Of a DNA stretch of 64,000 nt, positions 11,077 to 20,053 are shown piece after piece; position 1 is the first letter of the stretch, and each line of letters begins with the position of its first letter. Under the pieces are notes generated by a model that had not been told where the DNA came from, did not search any database, and was given only the letters and a program-made list of their open reading frames with translations. The stretch covers positions 6,262,001 through 6,326,000 of the forward strand of contig NZ_CP114903.1 in assembly GCF_027497255.1 (NCBI RefSeq), read 5' to 3'. Position numbers and translations under genes: made by a program. The DNA is from Micromonospora sp. WMMD882. GTDB lineage: Bacteria; Actinomycetota; Actinomycetes; Mycobacteriales; Micromonosporaceae.

Positions 11077-12345
11077 ATGGCAGCAGGCGTCGGGGTGGCG
11101 TCGGAGGAGGGCGTGCCCGACCGGAACTGGGCCGGGAACGTCACCTGGTCGGCGGCCCGCCGGCACCGGCCCGGGTCGGTCGACGAGCTGCGGGCCCTGG
11201 TGGCGGGCAGCGACCGGGTCCGGGCGGTCGGCAGCCGGCACTCGTTCAACCGGCTCGCCGACACCGCCGGTGACCTGGTCGCGGTGGACGGCCTGCCGGC
11301 CACCGTCGAGGTCGACCCGGGTCGGGGCACCGCCACCGTGTCGGCCGGACTGCGGTACGGCGAGGTCGCCGCCCACCTGCACGAACAGGGGTACGCGCTG
11401 CCGAACCTGGCCTCCCTGCCGCACATCTCGGTCGCCGGGGCGGTCGCCACCGCCACCCACGGCTCCGGCGTGGCGAACGGCAACCTGGCCACCTCGGTCG
11501 TCGCCTTGGAGCTGGTCACCGCCGACGGTGGGCTGCTCAGGGTGGACCGTACCGACGACCGGTTCGCCGGCCTGGTCGTCGGCCTCGGCGCGTACGGGGT
11601 GGTCACCCGGGTCACCCTGGCCGTCGAGCCCACGTTCGACGTGCGCCAGTACGTCCGCCTGGACCTGCCGCGCGAGGCGGCGGCCGAGGCGCTCGAATCC
11701 GCGTACAGCGTCAGCCTGTTCACCGACTGGCGGGGGCCCCGCTTCAACCAGGTGTGGCGCAAACAGCGGGCCGACCAGGCCCCGCCGCCGCCCGGCTGGC
11801 TCGGCACGACGCCCGCCGACCAGCCGTGTCACCCGGTGCCCGGCCGGCCGGGGGACGTCTGCACCGGGCAGTTCGGCGTGCCCGGCCCGTGGCACGAGCG
11901 GCTGCCGCACTTCCGGCTCGGCTTCACCCCGAGCAGCGGCGCGGAGTTGCAGTCGGAGTTCCACGTGCCCCGCTCGGCGGGCGTCGACGCGCTGGCCGCC
12001 CTGGACCCGCTGGCCGACCGGATCGCCGCCGTGCTCCAGATCAGCGAGCTGCGTACGGTCGCCGCCGACCGGCTCTGGCTCAGCCCGCAGTACGACCGGG
12101 ACACCCTGTCGATCCACTTCACCTGGATCGCCGACGCCTCGGCGGTCGCCCCGGTGCTGGCGGCCGTCGAGGAGGCGTTGGCCCCGTTCGATCCGCGCCC
12201 GCACTGGGGGAAGGTCTTCGGTCTGTCGCCGGCGACGGTCGCGGCCAGCTACCCGCGTTTCGCCGACGCGTCGGCGCTGGCGTCGGCGCTCGACCCGACC
12301 GGCACGTTCCGCAACGACATGCTGGACCGCTACCTCTCCCGTTGA
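11077..12345 (+). CDS. aldO: Alditol (xylitol/sorbitol) oxidase, FAD-dependent
   Basis: A 422-residue flavoprotein matching Streptomyces AldO along its length: NWAGN near the N-terminus, the flavin-attachment motif GSRHSFN (the His carries covalent FAD in AldO), the FAD-binding segment SLPHISVAGAVATATHGSG, the substrate-side FGVPGPWHERLPHFR block, and HWGKVF near the C-terminus. AldO-type enzymes oxidise terminal hydroxyls of sugar alcohols to aldoses with O2, giving H2O2. ATG 11077 follows a GAGAGG site. It is unpaired: both neighbours point to unrelated functions, and no sugar-alcohol uptake gene is visible nearby. Confidence 0.93.
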   Translation: MAAGVGVASEEGVPDRNWAGNVTWSAARRHRPGSVDELRALVAGSDRVRAVGSRHSFNRLADTAGDLVAVDGLPATVEVDPGRGTATVSAGLRYGEVAAHLHEQGYALPNLASLPHISVAGAVATATHGSGVANGNLATSVVALELVTADGGLLRVDRTDDRFAGLVVGLGAYGVVTRVTLAVEPTFDVRQYVRLDLPREAAAEALESAYSVSLFTDWRGPRFNQVWRKQRADQAPPPPGWLGTTPADQPCHPVPGRPGDVCTGQFGVPGPWHERLPHFRLGFTPSSGAELQSEFHVPRSAGVDALAALDPLADRIAAVLQISELRTVAADRLWLSPQYDRDTLSIHFTWIADASAVAPVLAAVEEALAPFDPRPHWGKVFGLSPATVAASYPRFADASALASALDPTGTFRNDMLDRYLSR

Positions 12346-12488
12346 CCGCACGCCCCCACACCGCGCCGGGGTCGCGGTCGAAGCGGGCGGCCCGCCGCAC
12401 GGGATCACGGATCCGGCGGTGTCGCCCGGGTGGGACAGCCCACCATCCACGAAGTGGCGCGCCCGGTCCGCGCCCGGGGGGCGGCGGG

Positions 12489-13628
12489 TCAGCGTCCCGC
12501 GGTGGCCTGTTCGCGCAGGCTGCTGCGCTGTACGGCGCGACTGATGTCGCTCGGGGAGACGATGCCGACCAGCCGCCCGTCGGTCACCACCAGCGCCCGG
12601 CCGTCCGCGCAGTCGCTGAGCCGGGGGAGCAGGTCGGTCAACTGCTCCTCCGGCCGGGCCAGCACGAGCTGGTCGGCCCGGCAGGCCACCTCGGCGAGCG
12701 TGGTGCCGGCGCGCCGGTCGGCCGGCAGGCGCCGGACCCGGTCCAGGGTGACCAGGCCGACCGGGCGGTCGTCCTCGGTCAGCGGCAGCGCCGAGTGCCG
12801 GTACGCGAAGAGGTAGTGGTCGACGAAGTCGCCGACGGTCATCTCCGCGGAGGCGGTCTGCGGTCGCGGGGTCATCACGTCGGCGACCCGCACCCCACGC
12901 AACGCGGAGCCGACCCGGGCCTGCCGTTCCTCCATGGTGGCCGCGCCGATCAGGAACCAGCCGATCAGCACCAGCCAGAGCCCGCCGATGCCGGCCCCGA
13001 GCAGGAACCGCCACAGCCCCAGCGCGATGAGCGCGGTGCCGAGGATCCAGCCGGCGCGGGCGGCCACCACCGAGGCGCGGGCGCGGTCACCGGTGGCCTT
13101 CCAGACCGCCGCCCGCAGCAGCCGCCCGCCGTCGAGCGGGGCGGCCGGCAGCACGTTGAACACGGCCAGCAGCAGGTTGATCCCGGCCAGCCAGGTGAAC
13201 GCGCCGACGGCGAGTCCGGTCACCCCGCCCAGGGCCAGCGCCAGCGCGACCCCGCCGAACGCCACCGCGACGAGCAGGCTCACCAGCGGTCCGACCCCGG
13301 CGATGCGCAGCTCCGCGCCCGGGTCGGGGGCGTCGCCGCGCAGCTCGGCCACCCCGCCGAACAGCCACAGGGTGATCCCCTCGACGCCGAGTCCGTTGCG
13401 TTTCGCCACCACCGCGTGGGCGAGCTCGTGGGCGAGCAGACCGCCGAAGAAGACCACCGCGGCGGCCAGTCCGGACAGCACGTACGCCCAGGTCGGCTCG
13501 CCGGGGTAGGCGCGCGGGAACTGCCGGGCGGCGAGCGCCCAGGCGATCAACGCGAAGATGACCAGGACACTCCAGTTGACGCCGACGGGTACGCCGGCGA
13601 TCCGGCCGAGCCGGAAACTCGCCTTCAT
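12489..13628 (-). CDS. Site-2 protease family (M50) zinc metalloprotease with two CBS domains
   Basis: A 379-residue intramembrane protease. The first zinc ligands are in the helix [12 protein letters not shown] (HExxH) near residues 63-76, and the third is in the [12 protein letters not shown] motif. Five to six hydrophobic helices surround them. The C-terminal third contains two CBS repeats (DVMTPRP at the start of the first; [18 protein letters not shown] in the second), which in this subfamily bind adenosyl ligands and gate activity. Site-2 proteases cleave membrane-spanning regulators such as anti-sigma factors; the substrate is unknown. It ends convergently with the aldO gene. Confidence 0.93.
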   Translation of the reverse strand: MKASFRLGRIAGVPVGVNWSVLVIFALIAWALAARQFPRAYPGEPTWAYVLSGLAAAVVFFGGLLAHELAHAVVAKRNGLGVEGITLWLFGGVAELRGDAPDPGAELRIAGVGPLVSLLVAVAFGGVALALALGGVTGLAVGAFTWLAGINLLLAVFNVLPAAPLDGGRLLRAAVWKATGDRARASVVAARAGWILGTALIALGLWRFLLGAGIGGLWLVLIGWFLIGAATMEERQARVGSALRGVRVADVMTPRPQTASAEMTVGDFVDHYLFAYRHSALPLTEDDRPVGLVTLDRVRRLPADRRAGTTLAEVACRADQLVLARPEEQLTDLLPRLSDCADGRALVVTDGRLVGIVSPSDISRAVQRSSLREQATAGR

Positions 13629-13650
13629 GGGCGGGTCATACCCCGGCCGG

Positions 13651-13671
13651 CGGCCACCATGCCGGTGGCCG
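13651..13671 (-). terminator. Short hairpin downstream of the Ntn hydrolase gene
   Basis: An 8-bp stem (CGGCCACC at 13651-13658 with GGTGGCCG at 13664-13671) lies just past the stop of the minus-strand gene at 13680 and just upstream of the protease start at 13628. It may attenuate or end transcription between the two genes. The evidence is a short stem only. Confidence 0.4.
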
Positions 13672-13679
13672 GCGCACGG

Positions 13680-14375
13680 TCAGTCGAACAGCCGGTCGAG
13701 CGCCTCCTGCTCCAGGTCGCACCAGCGCTGGACGTCCTTCAGCGCCTTCGTGATCTCCTTCTCGTCGAGATGGTGGGCGCCGTCCTCCTGGATGCGCGCG
13801 ACGCTGAACGGCCCGCCGACCGACGGCGAGGTCTGCGACAGCGTGTCCAGCACCCGCACGATTCCCAGCACGCCGTACTCGACGCTGCGCTCGGTCATCC
13901 GGAAGTGGGCCAGCAGCGCGCCGGCCTGCTGGGCCATGGGCGCGCCGGAGCCGATGGCGTGGAAGCCCACGTCCTCGTACCGGCCGATCAGACCGTTGGG
14001 GTTGATCTCCACGATCCACGGCCCGCCCTGGCTGTAGCCGGCCGCGAGCAGGTACGCCGACACCCCGCCGCCGCTGCCCTCGCCGGGCACTTCCGGGATG
14101 TAGTTCCCGTAGTGCTTCTTCAGGATCGGCAGGACGCGTTCCTGGATCTCGTCGCCGATGTCGGGCGCTTCGAGGATGGCGGGGGCCGACTCCTCCAGGA
14201 TGGGCCGCAGGTCGTTGAGCACGCCCCGCGCGCCGCTGCCGCCCCAGGCGGCGCACGAGCCCAGCGGGTGCAGCTTCTGGGCCGGGTAGCTGAGGCCCCG
14301 GTCGCTCTCCGTGATCTGGGAGTCGGAGCCGATCACCACTCCGTCGCTGCAGACGACGGCGAGCACGACGGTCAT
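13680..14375 (-). CDS. Standalone proteasome-beta-like Ntn hydrolase without propeptide
   Basis: A 231-residue protein starting Met-Thr-Val-Val. If Met1 is removed, Thr becomes residue 1 and the following residues fall exactly where the proteasome beta family needs them: Asp17 (in GSDSQ), Lys33 (in YPAQK) and Gly47. The block HAIGSGAPMA corresponds to the Ser129 region. The usual Asp166/Ser169 pair is not obvious (SPSVGG instead of DxxSGG). ATG 14375 is fixed by AGGAGG six bases upstream, so there is no propeptide. Actinobacterial 20S beta subunits (PrcB) have long propeptides and sit next to prcA, pup and mpa; none is here. The likely role is a self-compartmentalised or soluble threonine amidohydrolase; the substrate is unknown. 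Confidence 0.82.
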   Translation of the reverse strand: MTVVLAVVCSDGVVIGSDSQITESDRGLSYPAQKLHPLGSCAAWGGSGARGVLNDLRPILEESAPAILEAPDIGDEIQERVLPILKKHYGNYIPEVPGEGSGGGVSAYLLAAGYSQGGPWIVEINPNGLIGRYEDVGFHAIGSGAPMAQQAGALLAHFRMTERSVEYGVLGIVRVLDTLSQTSPSVGGPFSVARIQEDGAHHLDEKEITKALKDVQRWCDLEQEALDRLFD

Positions 14376-14455
14376 GGGGATCCTCCTGGGCCGGGCTGGG
14401 GGGTCGGGCGCGAGGTACCCGGCATCCGGCCCGCCTACACCCCGTCGACATGGAG

Positions 14456-14492
14456 AACCCCTCCCCGCGCCGGGGCGTCGGGGAGGGGTTCC
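14456..14492 (-). terminator. Hairpin terminator of the alpha-amylase gene
   Basis: A 12-bp perfect stem (GAACCCCTCCCC at 14456-14467 with GGGGAGGGGTTC at 14481-14492) closes a 13-base loop just downstream of the amylase stop at 14503. Confidence 0.75.
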
Positions 14493-14502
14493 GGCTACGG
14501 CG

Positions 14503-15948
14503 TCAGGACAGGCGGGCGCCCACGTGGATGGCGATCGCGTCGTGCGCCGGCACGTTCGCCGCGAACCAGCCGCCGGAGTCGACGGTGATCACCGGGCCGC
14601 TGCACGAGCCGTTGGCGTACGTGCCGTGGATGACGTCGCAGTACCGCCCGGCCGGCAGGCCGGTGTAGTACGACCGGCCGTTGATCGCGGAGTCCTCGTC
14701 GTTGATGGTGACGAACCCCTTGCCGGTACGGCTGAACGCGATGTGGTTGTTGCCGTTGTCGTACCAGTTGGCGACCCCCGCGCCCTCGGTGGCGTTGCGG
14801 AAGCCGACCATGTTGGCGATGGCCGCCCAGCGGTGCTCGCACTCCCACCCGGAGTAGCAGGTGGCGTTCAGGGTCTTGTTGTTGCCGTCCGAGGGCGGGC
14901 CGGCGTCGCGGTTGCTGAAGGTGTAGCTGGACATCACCGTCGGCGACCCGTACGGCCAGGCCAGCATGAAGGTGTTGGCCAGCGCGTAGATGCCCCGGTC
15001 CCGGTAGGTGAGCACGCCGCCGACGTCCCGCTGGGTGTCGTGGTTGTCGACGAAGACCGCGGAGACGCCGCTGGGCAGGTGCCCCCAGCCCTCGCCGAAG
15101 TTCTTCAGGTACGCCAGCCGCTCCGAGCGGAACACCCGGGCCAGGTCCTTGCCGTACCGGAACTCGTGCACGTCGCCGTTGCCGGTGTACTCGCCCGGGC
15201 CGATCGGCTCGCCCGCGCCGTAGATGACCTCCTGCACGATGTACGCCGGGCGGGACAGCCGGCTCCTGATGGCGGCGATGTCGGCGGCCGGCATGTGCTT
15301 GCTGGCGTCCAGCCGGAAGCCGTCCACGCCGAGGGAGAGCAGGTCGTTGAGGTAGGCGGCGAGCCGGCCCCGGACGTAGTCCGACTCGGTCTTCAGGTCG
15401 GCGAGGTTGACCAGCTCGCAGTTCTGCACCTGCCACCGGTCGTGGTAGCTCTGGATCTCGTTGCCCGAGGTGCCGCAGTAGTGGAAGTCCTGGGACTGGT
15501 AGCTGCCGGGGTAGTTGTAGTGCCCGTACGACGAGCCGGCCCAGCCGGTGCCGCCGGCGTCCTGGCCGGACATGTGGTTGACCACCGCGTCCACGATCAC
15601 CTTCACGCCGGCGGCGTGGCAGGTGTTCACCATGGACTGGAACTGCGCGCGGGTGCCCTTGCGGGACTCGATCCGGTAGCTGACCGGCTGGTACGCCACC
15701 CACCACTGGTTGCCGCGGACGTGTTCCTGGGGCGGGGAGACCTGGACGTAGCCGTAGCCCTTGGGGCCGAGCACGGTGGCGCACTCGTTGGCTACCGACG
15801 GCCAGTTCCACTCGAACAGGTTGGCGATGACCTTCTTGGCGCCGGCGGGGGCCGCGGCGGCCGGGGGCGCCGTCACGGTGGCCGGGGCGAGCAGTCCGGC
15901 GAGCAGGCCAACGGCCAGCATCGCGTAGCGGCGTCGACGTCGAAGCAT
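14503..15948 (-). CDS. Secreted alpha-amylase (GH13)
   Basis: A 481-residue starch-degrading enzyme. ATG 15948 follows AGGAG and begins a classical signal peptide (LRRRRRY, hydrophobic core, Ala-rich cleavage region around residues 35-40). The four GH13 regions are present: DAVVNH (I), [10 protein letters not shown] with the nucleophile Asp (II), VQEVIYG with the acid/base Glu (III) and VDNHDTQR (IV). It ends with the all-beta domain C and lacks the CBM20 starch-binding domain that many Streptomyces amylases carry. It hydrolyses internal alpha-1,4 bonds outside the cell. The promoter and putative operators lie in the 335-bp region upstream. Confidence 0.95.
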   Translation of the reverse strand: MLRRRRRYAMLAVGLLAGLLAPATVTAPPAAAAPAGAKKVIANLFEWNWPSVANECATVLGPKGYGYVQVSPPQEHVRGNQWWVAYQPVSYRIESRKGTRAQFQSMVNTCHAAGVKVIVDAVVNHMSGQDAGGTGWAGSSYGHYNYPGSYQSQDFHYCGTSGNEIQSYHDRWQVQNCELVNLADLKTESDYVRGRLAAYLNDLLSLGVDGFRLDASKHMPAADIAAIRSRLSRPAYIVQEVIYGAGEPIGPGEYTGNGDVHEFRYGKDLARVFRSERLAYLKNFGEGWGHLPSGVSAVFVDNHDTQRDVGGVLTYRDRGIYALANTFMLAWPYGSPTVMSSYTFSNRDAGPPSDGNNKTLNATCYSGWECEHRWAAIANMVGFRNATEGAGVANWYDNGNNHIAFSRTGKGFVTINDEDSAINGRSYYTGLPAGRYCDVIHGTYANGSCSGPVITVDSGGWFAANVPAHDAIAIHVGARLS

Positions 15949-16008
15949 GTGAACTCCTGACGGGGTGGGGGACGGGGGACGCGCCAGGGAAGGGTCGGTG
16001 TCGCCTTC

Positions 16009-16056
16009 TTGCAGCAACCCCTGAAATTTGCCGAAAGATTACAAGCGTGTTGCAGC
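16009..16056. promoter_or_regulatory. Paired TTGCAGC motifs, putative maltose/glucose-repressor operator
   Basis: TTGCAGC occurs at 16009-16015, within the palindrome TTGCAGCAA, and again at 16050-16056. The two are about four helical turns apart (41 bp). One lies between -35 and -10 and the other just downstream of the predicted transcription start. Streptomyces amylase promoters carry TTGCAG-type repeats bound by the LacI-family repressor MalR/Reg1; the assignment here is by similarity of motif and position. Confidence 0.5.
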
Positions 16057-16065
16057 GGCTGTCAA
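16036..16065 (-). promoter_or_regulatory. Sigma-70-type promoter of the alpha-amylase gene
   Basis: On the minus strand TTGACA (16065-16060) and TAATCT (16041-16036) are separated by 18 bases, a good match to a vegetative promoter. The expected transcription start is near 16029, about 80 bases ahead of the start codon. A TTGCAGC motif (plus strand, 16050-16056) lies in the spacer, where a bound repressor would block RNA polymerase. Confidence 0.7.
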
Positions 16066-16283
16066 TGCATGGATATGTGTCTCTGCTGCCCGGGGTGGGC
16101 GCACGGCCCTGCAAGACCTTGCCGACCCGGCCCGGCGTCGCTGGTTCGTCCCGGCGACGAGGCCGCCGGAGCCCGCCGAAGAAATTCCGCCGCCCACTGA
16201 TCCGAACGCCCCGACGGTCCGTACTCGATGGGGGAGCAGGGTCGAACCGGCGGACACCGCCGCGAAAGACGATCGAGGAGCGT

Positions 16284-18011
16284 ATGGCCCGGGCAGAGAC
16301 GAAGCAGCGAGCGGCCACCGTCCGGACCAGGCGTACCAGTCGGGGCGCGCCGAACCGGTCCGGGCCGGCGGTGACCCTGTTGGCGGTCTCGGCGCTCGCC
16401 GCCGCCTGGGCGGGCGCCATGCTGACCGGCGTCGGCCAGACCGCGTACGGCTATCTCTTCTTCTTCACCGAGTTCTACGCCGGGGTGGTCACCCTGGTGG
16501 CGCTGAGCCTCACCGTCATGCTCGGCCTGCTCGCCACCGACCGGCTGGTGCTGCTCATCCCGCACCGGGTGCTGATGCAGTCCGCCCACCGGGCCACCGG
16601 CATCATCGGCGTGTCCGGGCTGGTCCTGCACGTGCTGACCAAGATCGCCACCGGCCGGGCGGCGGCCACCGACGCGATCCTGCCGTTCCTCGGCGGCCGG
16701 GGCCTGCACGTCGGACTCGGCACGGTCGCCGCGCTGCTCATGGCCAGCGTGCTGTGGACCGGCCTGGTGCGGGCCCGGTTCGCCGGCGTCGGACCGAAGT
16801 GGCTCTGGCGCTCCCTGCACGCCACCGCGTACCTCTCCTGGCCGTTCGCGCTGCTGCACGGCCTCAACGCCGGCCGCGCGCCGGCCACCTGGGTGACCCT
16901 CAGCTACCTGGCCTGCGTGCTGCTGGTGCTGGTGGCCCTGGTCGTCCGCCTGTCGGTGAACCTGGGCCGACGCCGCCGCGAGCGGGCGCAGAGCGCCGCG
17001 CTGGACAGGGCCCTCGCCCGCCGCGCCACGGACCGCGCGGCGGCGCGTGGCGTGCGGGCCCGGCTCACCCGTCGCCGGGACGCCGGAACGGAGTCCGCCC
17101 CCGCCCGGGGCCGGACGGTCCGCCGCGCCGCGAGCTGGGCCGAACCTCCCGAGCCGGCCCAGGAGCGCACCGGCTGGCCCACCCGGCGGTCCGGTCGCGG
17201 CGCGGAACGCTTCGCCGTGCCGGTCGTCCCGCCGCCCGGCACGGTCTCCGACGCGACCACGACCACGACCGCCCGCCGCCGTCGCCGGGCGGGCACGGAA
17301 CCCGGCGTCGACCTGACCACGCCGACGCCCGTGGAAGCGGGCGCGTCGGCCGGCCGGCGTCGCCGACCGGCGGCGGACGCCGGGCCGGAGCCGGTCGCCC
17401 GGGGCCGCCGACGGGCGGAACCGGCCCGCTCCCGCCGCGCCGCGTCGGCCGGGGACCGGTATCCGGCGGCCGAGGACCTCTCCGGGCGCGCCGGAACGCG
17501 GTACGCCCCGACCGGGGACCGGTACCTGCCGGACGAGGAGCGGTACCTGCCGGAAGAGGACCGCTACCTGTCGGACGAGGAGCGGTCGACGCCGGTCTCT
17601 CCCGGCTGGGCCGACGAACCGGTGTCCACCCCGGTCACGGCCACCAGCGGCGCCGGCTGGCAGGGCTGGCGCAGCGAACCCGAGGAACCGTGGGACAGCC
17701 CCCGCCGCTGGGCGGACAGCGGCGACCGCCGGACGCTCGGCGTGGCCGGGGCGGCCACCACCGGCAGGGCCGGGCGGCACAGCGCGGACGACGACGCGCC
17801 GGAACCGGTCACCGAGTACTGGCGGCCACCGTCCCGGTACGTCCCCGACGAGTCGCCGCTGCCGCCCGACGACACCCCGACCCTGGTCGACCTGGCCGCC
17901 CGCCGCGCCAGGCGGGCCGCCGGCGAGAGCCGCTCCGCCCGCCGCCGCCGGGCCACCGCCGACGCGGTCGACGGGGCGTACTGGGCCGGGCTGCGCGGGG
18001 AGGCCAAGTGA
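16284..18011 (+). CDS. Ferric-reductase-like heme membrane protein with long disordered tail
   Basis: A 575-residue protein whose first 220 residues form about five membrane helices with paired histidines in the second, third and fourth regions (IPHRVLMQSAHR, GLVLHVL, RSLHATAYL, ALLHGL), the pattern of cytochrome b561/ferric-reductase-like transmembrane domains that bind two hemes. The remaining about 350 residues are Arg/Pro/Glu-rich and predicted disordered, with a short repeat of the type DRYLPDEERYLPEEDRYL near residues 411-430. It is a membrane electron carrier, probably donating to or accepting from the next gene's product. ATG 16284 lies 3 bases after GAGGAG. Its stop overlaps the next start (GTGA). 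Confidence 0.8.
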   Translation: MARAETKQRAATVRTRRTSRGAPNRSGPAVTLLAVSALAAAWAGAMLTGVGQTAYGYLFFFTEFYAGVVTLVALSLTVMLGLLATDRLVLLIPHRVLMQSAHRATGIIGVSGLVLHVLTKIATGRAAATDAILPFLGGRGLHVGLGTVAALLMASVLWTGLVRARFAGVGPKWLWRSLHATAYLSWPFALLHGLNAGRAPATWVTLSYLACVLLVLVALVVRLSVNLGRRRRERAQSAALDRALARRATDRAAARGVRARLTRRRDAGTESAPARGRTVRRAASWAEPPEPAQERTGWPTRRSGRGAERFAVPVVPPPGTVSDATTTTTARRRRRAGTEPGVDLTTPTPVEAGASAGRRRRPAADAGPEPVARGRRRAEPARSRRAASAGDRYPAAEDLSGRAGTRYAPTGDRYLPDEERYLPEEDRYLSDEERSTPVSPGWADEPVSTPVTATSGAGWQGWRSEPEEPWDSPRRWADSGDRRTLGVAGAATTGRAGRHSADDDAPEPVTEYWRPPSRYVPDESPLPPDDTPTLVDLAARRARRAAGESRSARRRRATADAVDGAYWAGLRGEAK

Positions 18012-19468
18012 CCCGCACGACCGTCCCGCCGGTCGCCTGCCTCGGCGAGCCCCGACTCACCGCCGGGTTCGCCGAGTACGGCCGCCTCGACCGGGACGCC
18101 CACGACGACGTGCACGGCCCGCTCGACCCGATGGAAGCCGACCAGCTCCTCCGGCTGGTCGAGGAGATCACGCTCAAGGGAAAGGGCGGGGCGGGCTTCC
18201 CGTTCGCCCGCAAGCTGCGCGCCGTGCTCGAATCCTGCGAACGGCAGGACCTCCCGGCCGTGGTCGTGGTCAACGCCACCGAGGGCGAGCCGGCGAGCTG
18301 GAAGGACAAGGTGCTGCTCACCCGCGCGCCGCACCTGATCCTCGACGGCGCCGCGCTGGCCGCGTACGCGCTGGACGCCGACGAGATCGTCATCGGTGTC
18401 GCCGACGACGGGATCGGCGCGCAGTCGCTCACCGACGCGTTGACCGAACGCCGGATGCCGGCGCCGACCAGCGTGGTGACCGTGCCGCACCGGTTCATCT
18501 CCGGTGAGGGCGGCGCGCTGGTGCAGGGCATCAACGGGCTGCCGCACATCCCGCCCGGGCAGAAGCGGCGCTCCAGCGACTCGGGCGTGCACGGCCTGCC
18601 CACCCTGCTGTCCAACGCGGAGACGTACGCGCAGCTCGCCGTCGCCGCCCGGCTCGGCCCGTACGCGTACGCCGAGGTCGGCACCGCCGACGAGCCCGGC
18701 ACCGTGCTGCTCACCGTGACCGGCGCGGCGGCCCGACCGGCGGTCGTCGAGTGCGCCACCGGCACCCCGCTGCGCGACATCCTCGACCTGTGCGAGGCGC
18801 CCGACGGACCGGGCGTGCTCACCGGCGGCTACCACGGCCGGTGGATCACCGCCGAGGCGGCCGACCGGGCGGAGGTCTCCCGGGCCGGGCTCAGCGCCGT
18901 GGGCGGCGCCCTCGGCGCGGGCATCCTGATCCCGCTCGGCGCGGACACCTGCCCGCTGGGCGAGGCCGCCCAGGTGGTCCGCTACCTGGCCGGCGAGTCC
19001 GCCGGCCAGTGCGGCCCGTGCCGGATGGGCCTGCCCGACCTGGCCCGTGCGGTGGACCTCGCGGTGGCCGGCAGCGCCGCGCCGGACATCGTCCGGGCCG
19101 CCGCCGGGATGGTCAAGGGCCGCGGCGCGTGCAGCCACCCCGACGGCACGGCCCGGTTCGCCGTCTCCGCGCTGGAGGTCTTCGCCGACGACCTCGTCCG
19201 GCACGCCACCGGCGAGGGCTGCGGCCGACGGGTCCGGGGTGTGCTGGGCCTGCCCGGGGGACCGGACCCGACCCCGCGCACGCTGACGGTGGACTGGTCC
19301 CGCTGTGACGGGCACGGCCTGTGCGCGCACGTCGTGCCCGAGTTCATCCGGCTGGACGGCAACGGTTTCCCCGCGTTCCCGCCCACCCCGGTGCCCACCT
19401 GGTTGCAGGACGGCGCGCGCAAGGCCGTCAAGGTCTGCCCCGAGCTCGCCCTCCGCCTCCAGTCGTAG
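18008..19468 (+). CDS. NuoF-like flavin/iron-sulfur subunit fused to a C-terminal ferredoxin
   Basis: A 486-residue fusion. The N-terminal 400 residues match the complex I 51-kDa/NuoF fold: Gly-rich ITLKGKGGAGFPFARK, NATEGEPASWKDK, an SLBB-like segment, and the 4Fe-4S ligands CGPCRMG plus a downstream cysteine (GACSHPDG). NADH/FMN-binding residues are similar to but looser than in true NuoF. The last 65 residues are a small ferredoxin (DWSRCDGHGLC ... VCPELAL), with the three-cysteine spacing of 3Fe-4S ferredoxins. It probably moves electrons between a soluble donor and the heme membrane protein encoded upstream, with which it overlaps by 4 bp. No other complex I subunits are nearby. Confidence 0.85.
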   Translation: MTRTTVPPVACLGEPRLTAGFAEYGRLDRDAHDDVHGPLDPMEADQLLRLVEEITLKGKGGAGFPFARKLRAVLESCERQDLPAVVVVNATEGEPASWKDKVLLTRAPHLILDGAALAAYALDADEIVIGVADDGIGAQSLTDALTERRMPAPTSVVTVPHRFISGEGGALVQGINGLPHIPPGQKRRSSDSGVHGLPTLLSNAETYAQLAVAARLGPYAYAEVGTADEPGTVLLTVTGAAARPAVVECATGTPLRDILDLCEAPDGPGVLTGGYHGRWITAEAADRAEVSRAGLSAVGGALGAGILIPLGADTCPLGEAAQVVRYLAGESAGQCGPCRMGLPDLARAVDLAVAGSAAPDIVRAAAGMVKGRGACSHPDGTARFAVSALEVFADDLVRHATGEGCGRRVRGVLGLPGGPDPTPRTLTVDWSRCDGHGLCAHVVPEFIRLDGNGFPAFPPTPVPTWLQDGARKAVKVCPELALRLQS

Positions 19469-19489
19469 CCCTCCCCGGTGGGGAATTCC

Positions 19490-19852
19490 TCAGCAGCGGT
19501 TCGGGCTGCCGTAACCGCTGAGGTGGGCGTCCCAGATCCAGCCGTACGCCACGACACGCGGATTCTGCACGAACGTCCACGTGTTTCCGGAGCTGTTCGT
19601 CACGTAGCAGTAGAAGATGAGCTCCGCCCCTTTGTGCTCGATGGCGCTGGCTCGGCAACCCTCGTTCGGGCCGATTCGCAGCGGTGCCTCATCGCTGATG
19701 ACCGACCCCCTGGTGGGCTTGTCCAGCCTCGGAACCGGGTTCTGGCAGGCGAGCGGGACGACGTCGGACGTGGCCGGTGCCGCGTCGGCCGGCGTGGCGC
19801 CGACAGCAAGCGGCAGTGACAGCGCAGCGAGACCAACAGTAAACAGTCGCAT
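19490..19852 (-). CDS. Small secreted protein, SH3-like, unrecognised
   Basis: A 120-residue protein from ATG 19852 (GGGGAGG upstream). Residues 1-25 are a signal peptide with an APADAAPA-type cleavage region. The mature part has four cysteines and motifs like PLRIGPNEGC and TWTFVQNP, as in bacterial SH3 domains of small exported actinobacterial proteins. It ends convergently with the NuoF-like gene, 21 bp apart. No enzymatic residues are visible; it may bind peptidoglycan or another wall component (inference). Confidence 0.75.
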   Translation of the reverse strand: MRLFTVGLAALSLPLAVGATPADAAPATSDVVPLACQNPVPRLDKPTRGSVISDEAPLRIGPNEGCRASAIEHKGAELIFYCYVTNSSGNTWTFVQNPRVVAYGWIWDAHLSGYGSPNRC

Positions 19853-20053
19853 ATGCAGCGACCTCCCCGTGAGTGGGAATTGACGCCTGCAAAAAGGGTC
19901 GCATTCCCCCCGAGGGAAGGACGCAAATGGATCTGTCCCCTTATCGACGGCTGTCGTCGCTTGACAGTCCGCCTGGCGTATCAGGCGGAACATACCCCGC
20001 GTCCCGTAGCCCCCGCACGGCCCACGCGAGGGCTTCGGGACATCGTGCGCGGG

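Noticed and set aside
13680..14375. Housekeeping 20S proteasome beta subunit (prcB)
   Set aside because: It has no propeptide, no adjacent prcA, pup or mpa, and lacks the usual DxxSGG block.
16231..16260. GTCGAACC stretch as a tRNA T-loop
   Set aside because: No matching acceptor, D or anticodon stems are found around it; no tRNA was found elsewhere by eye.
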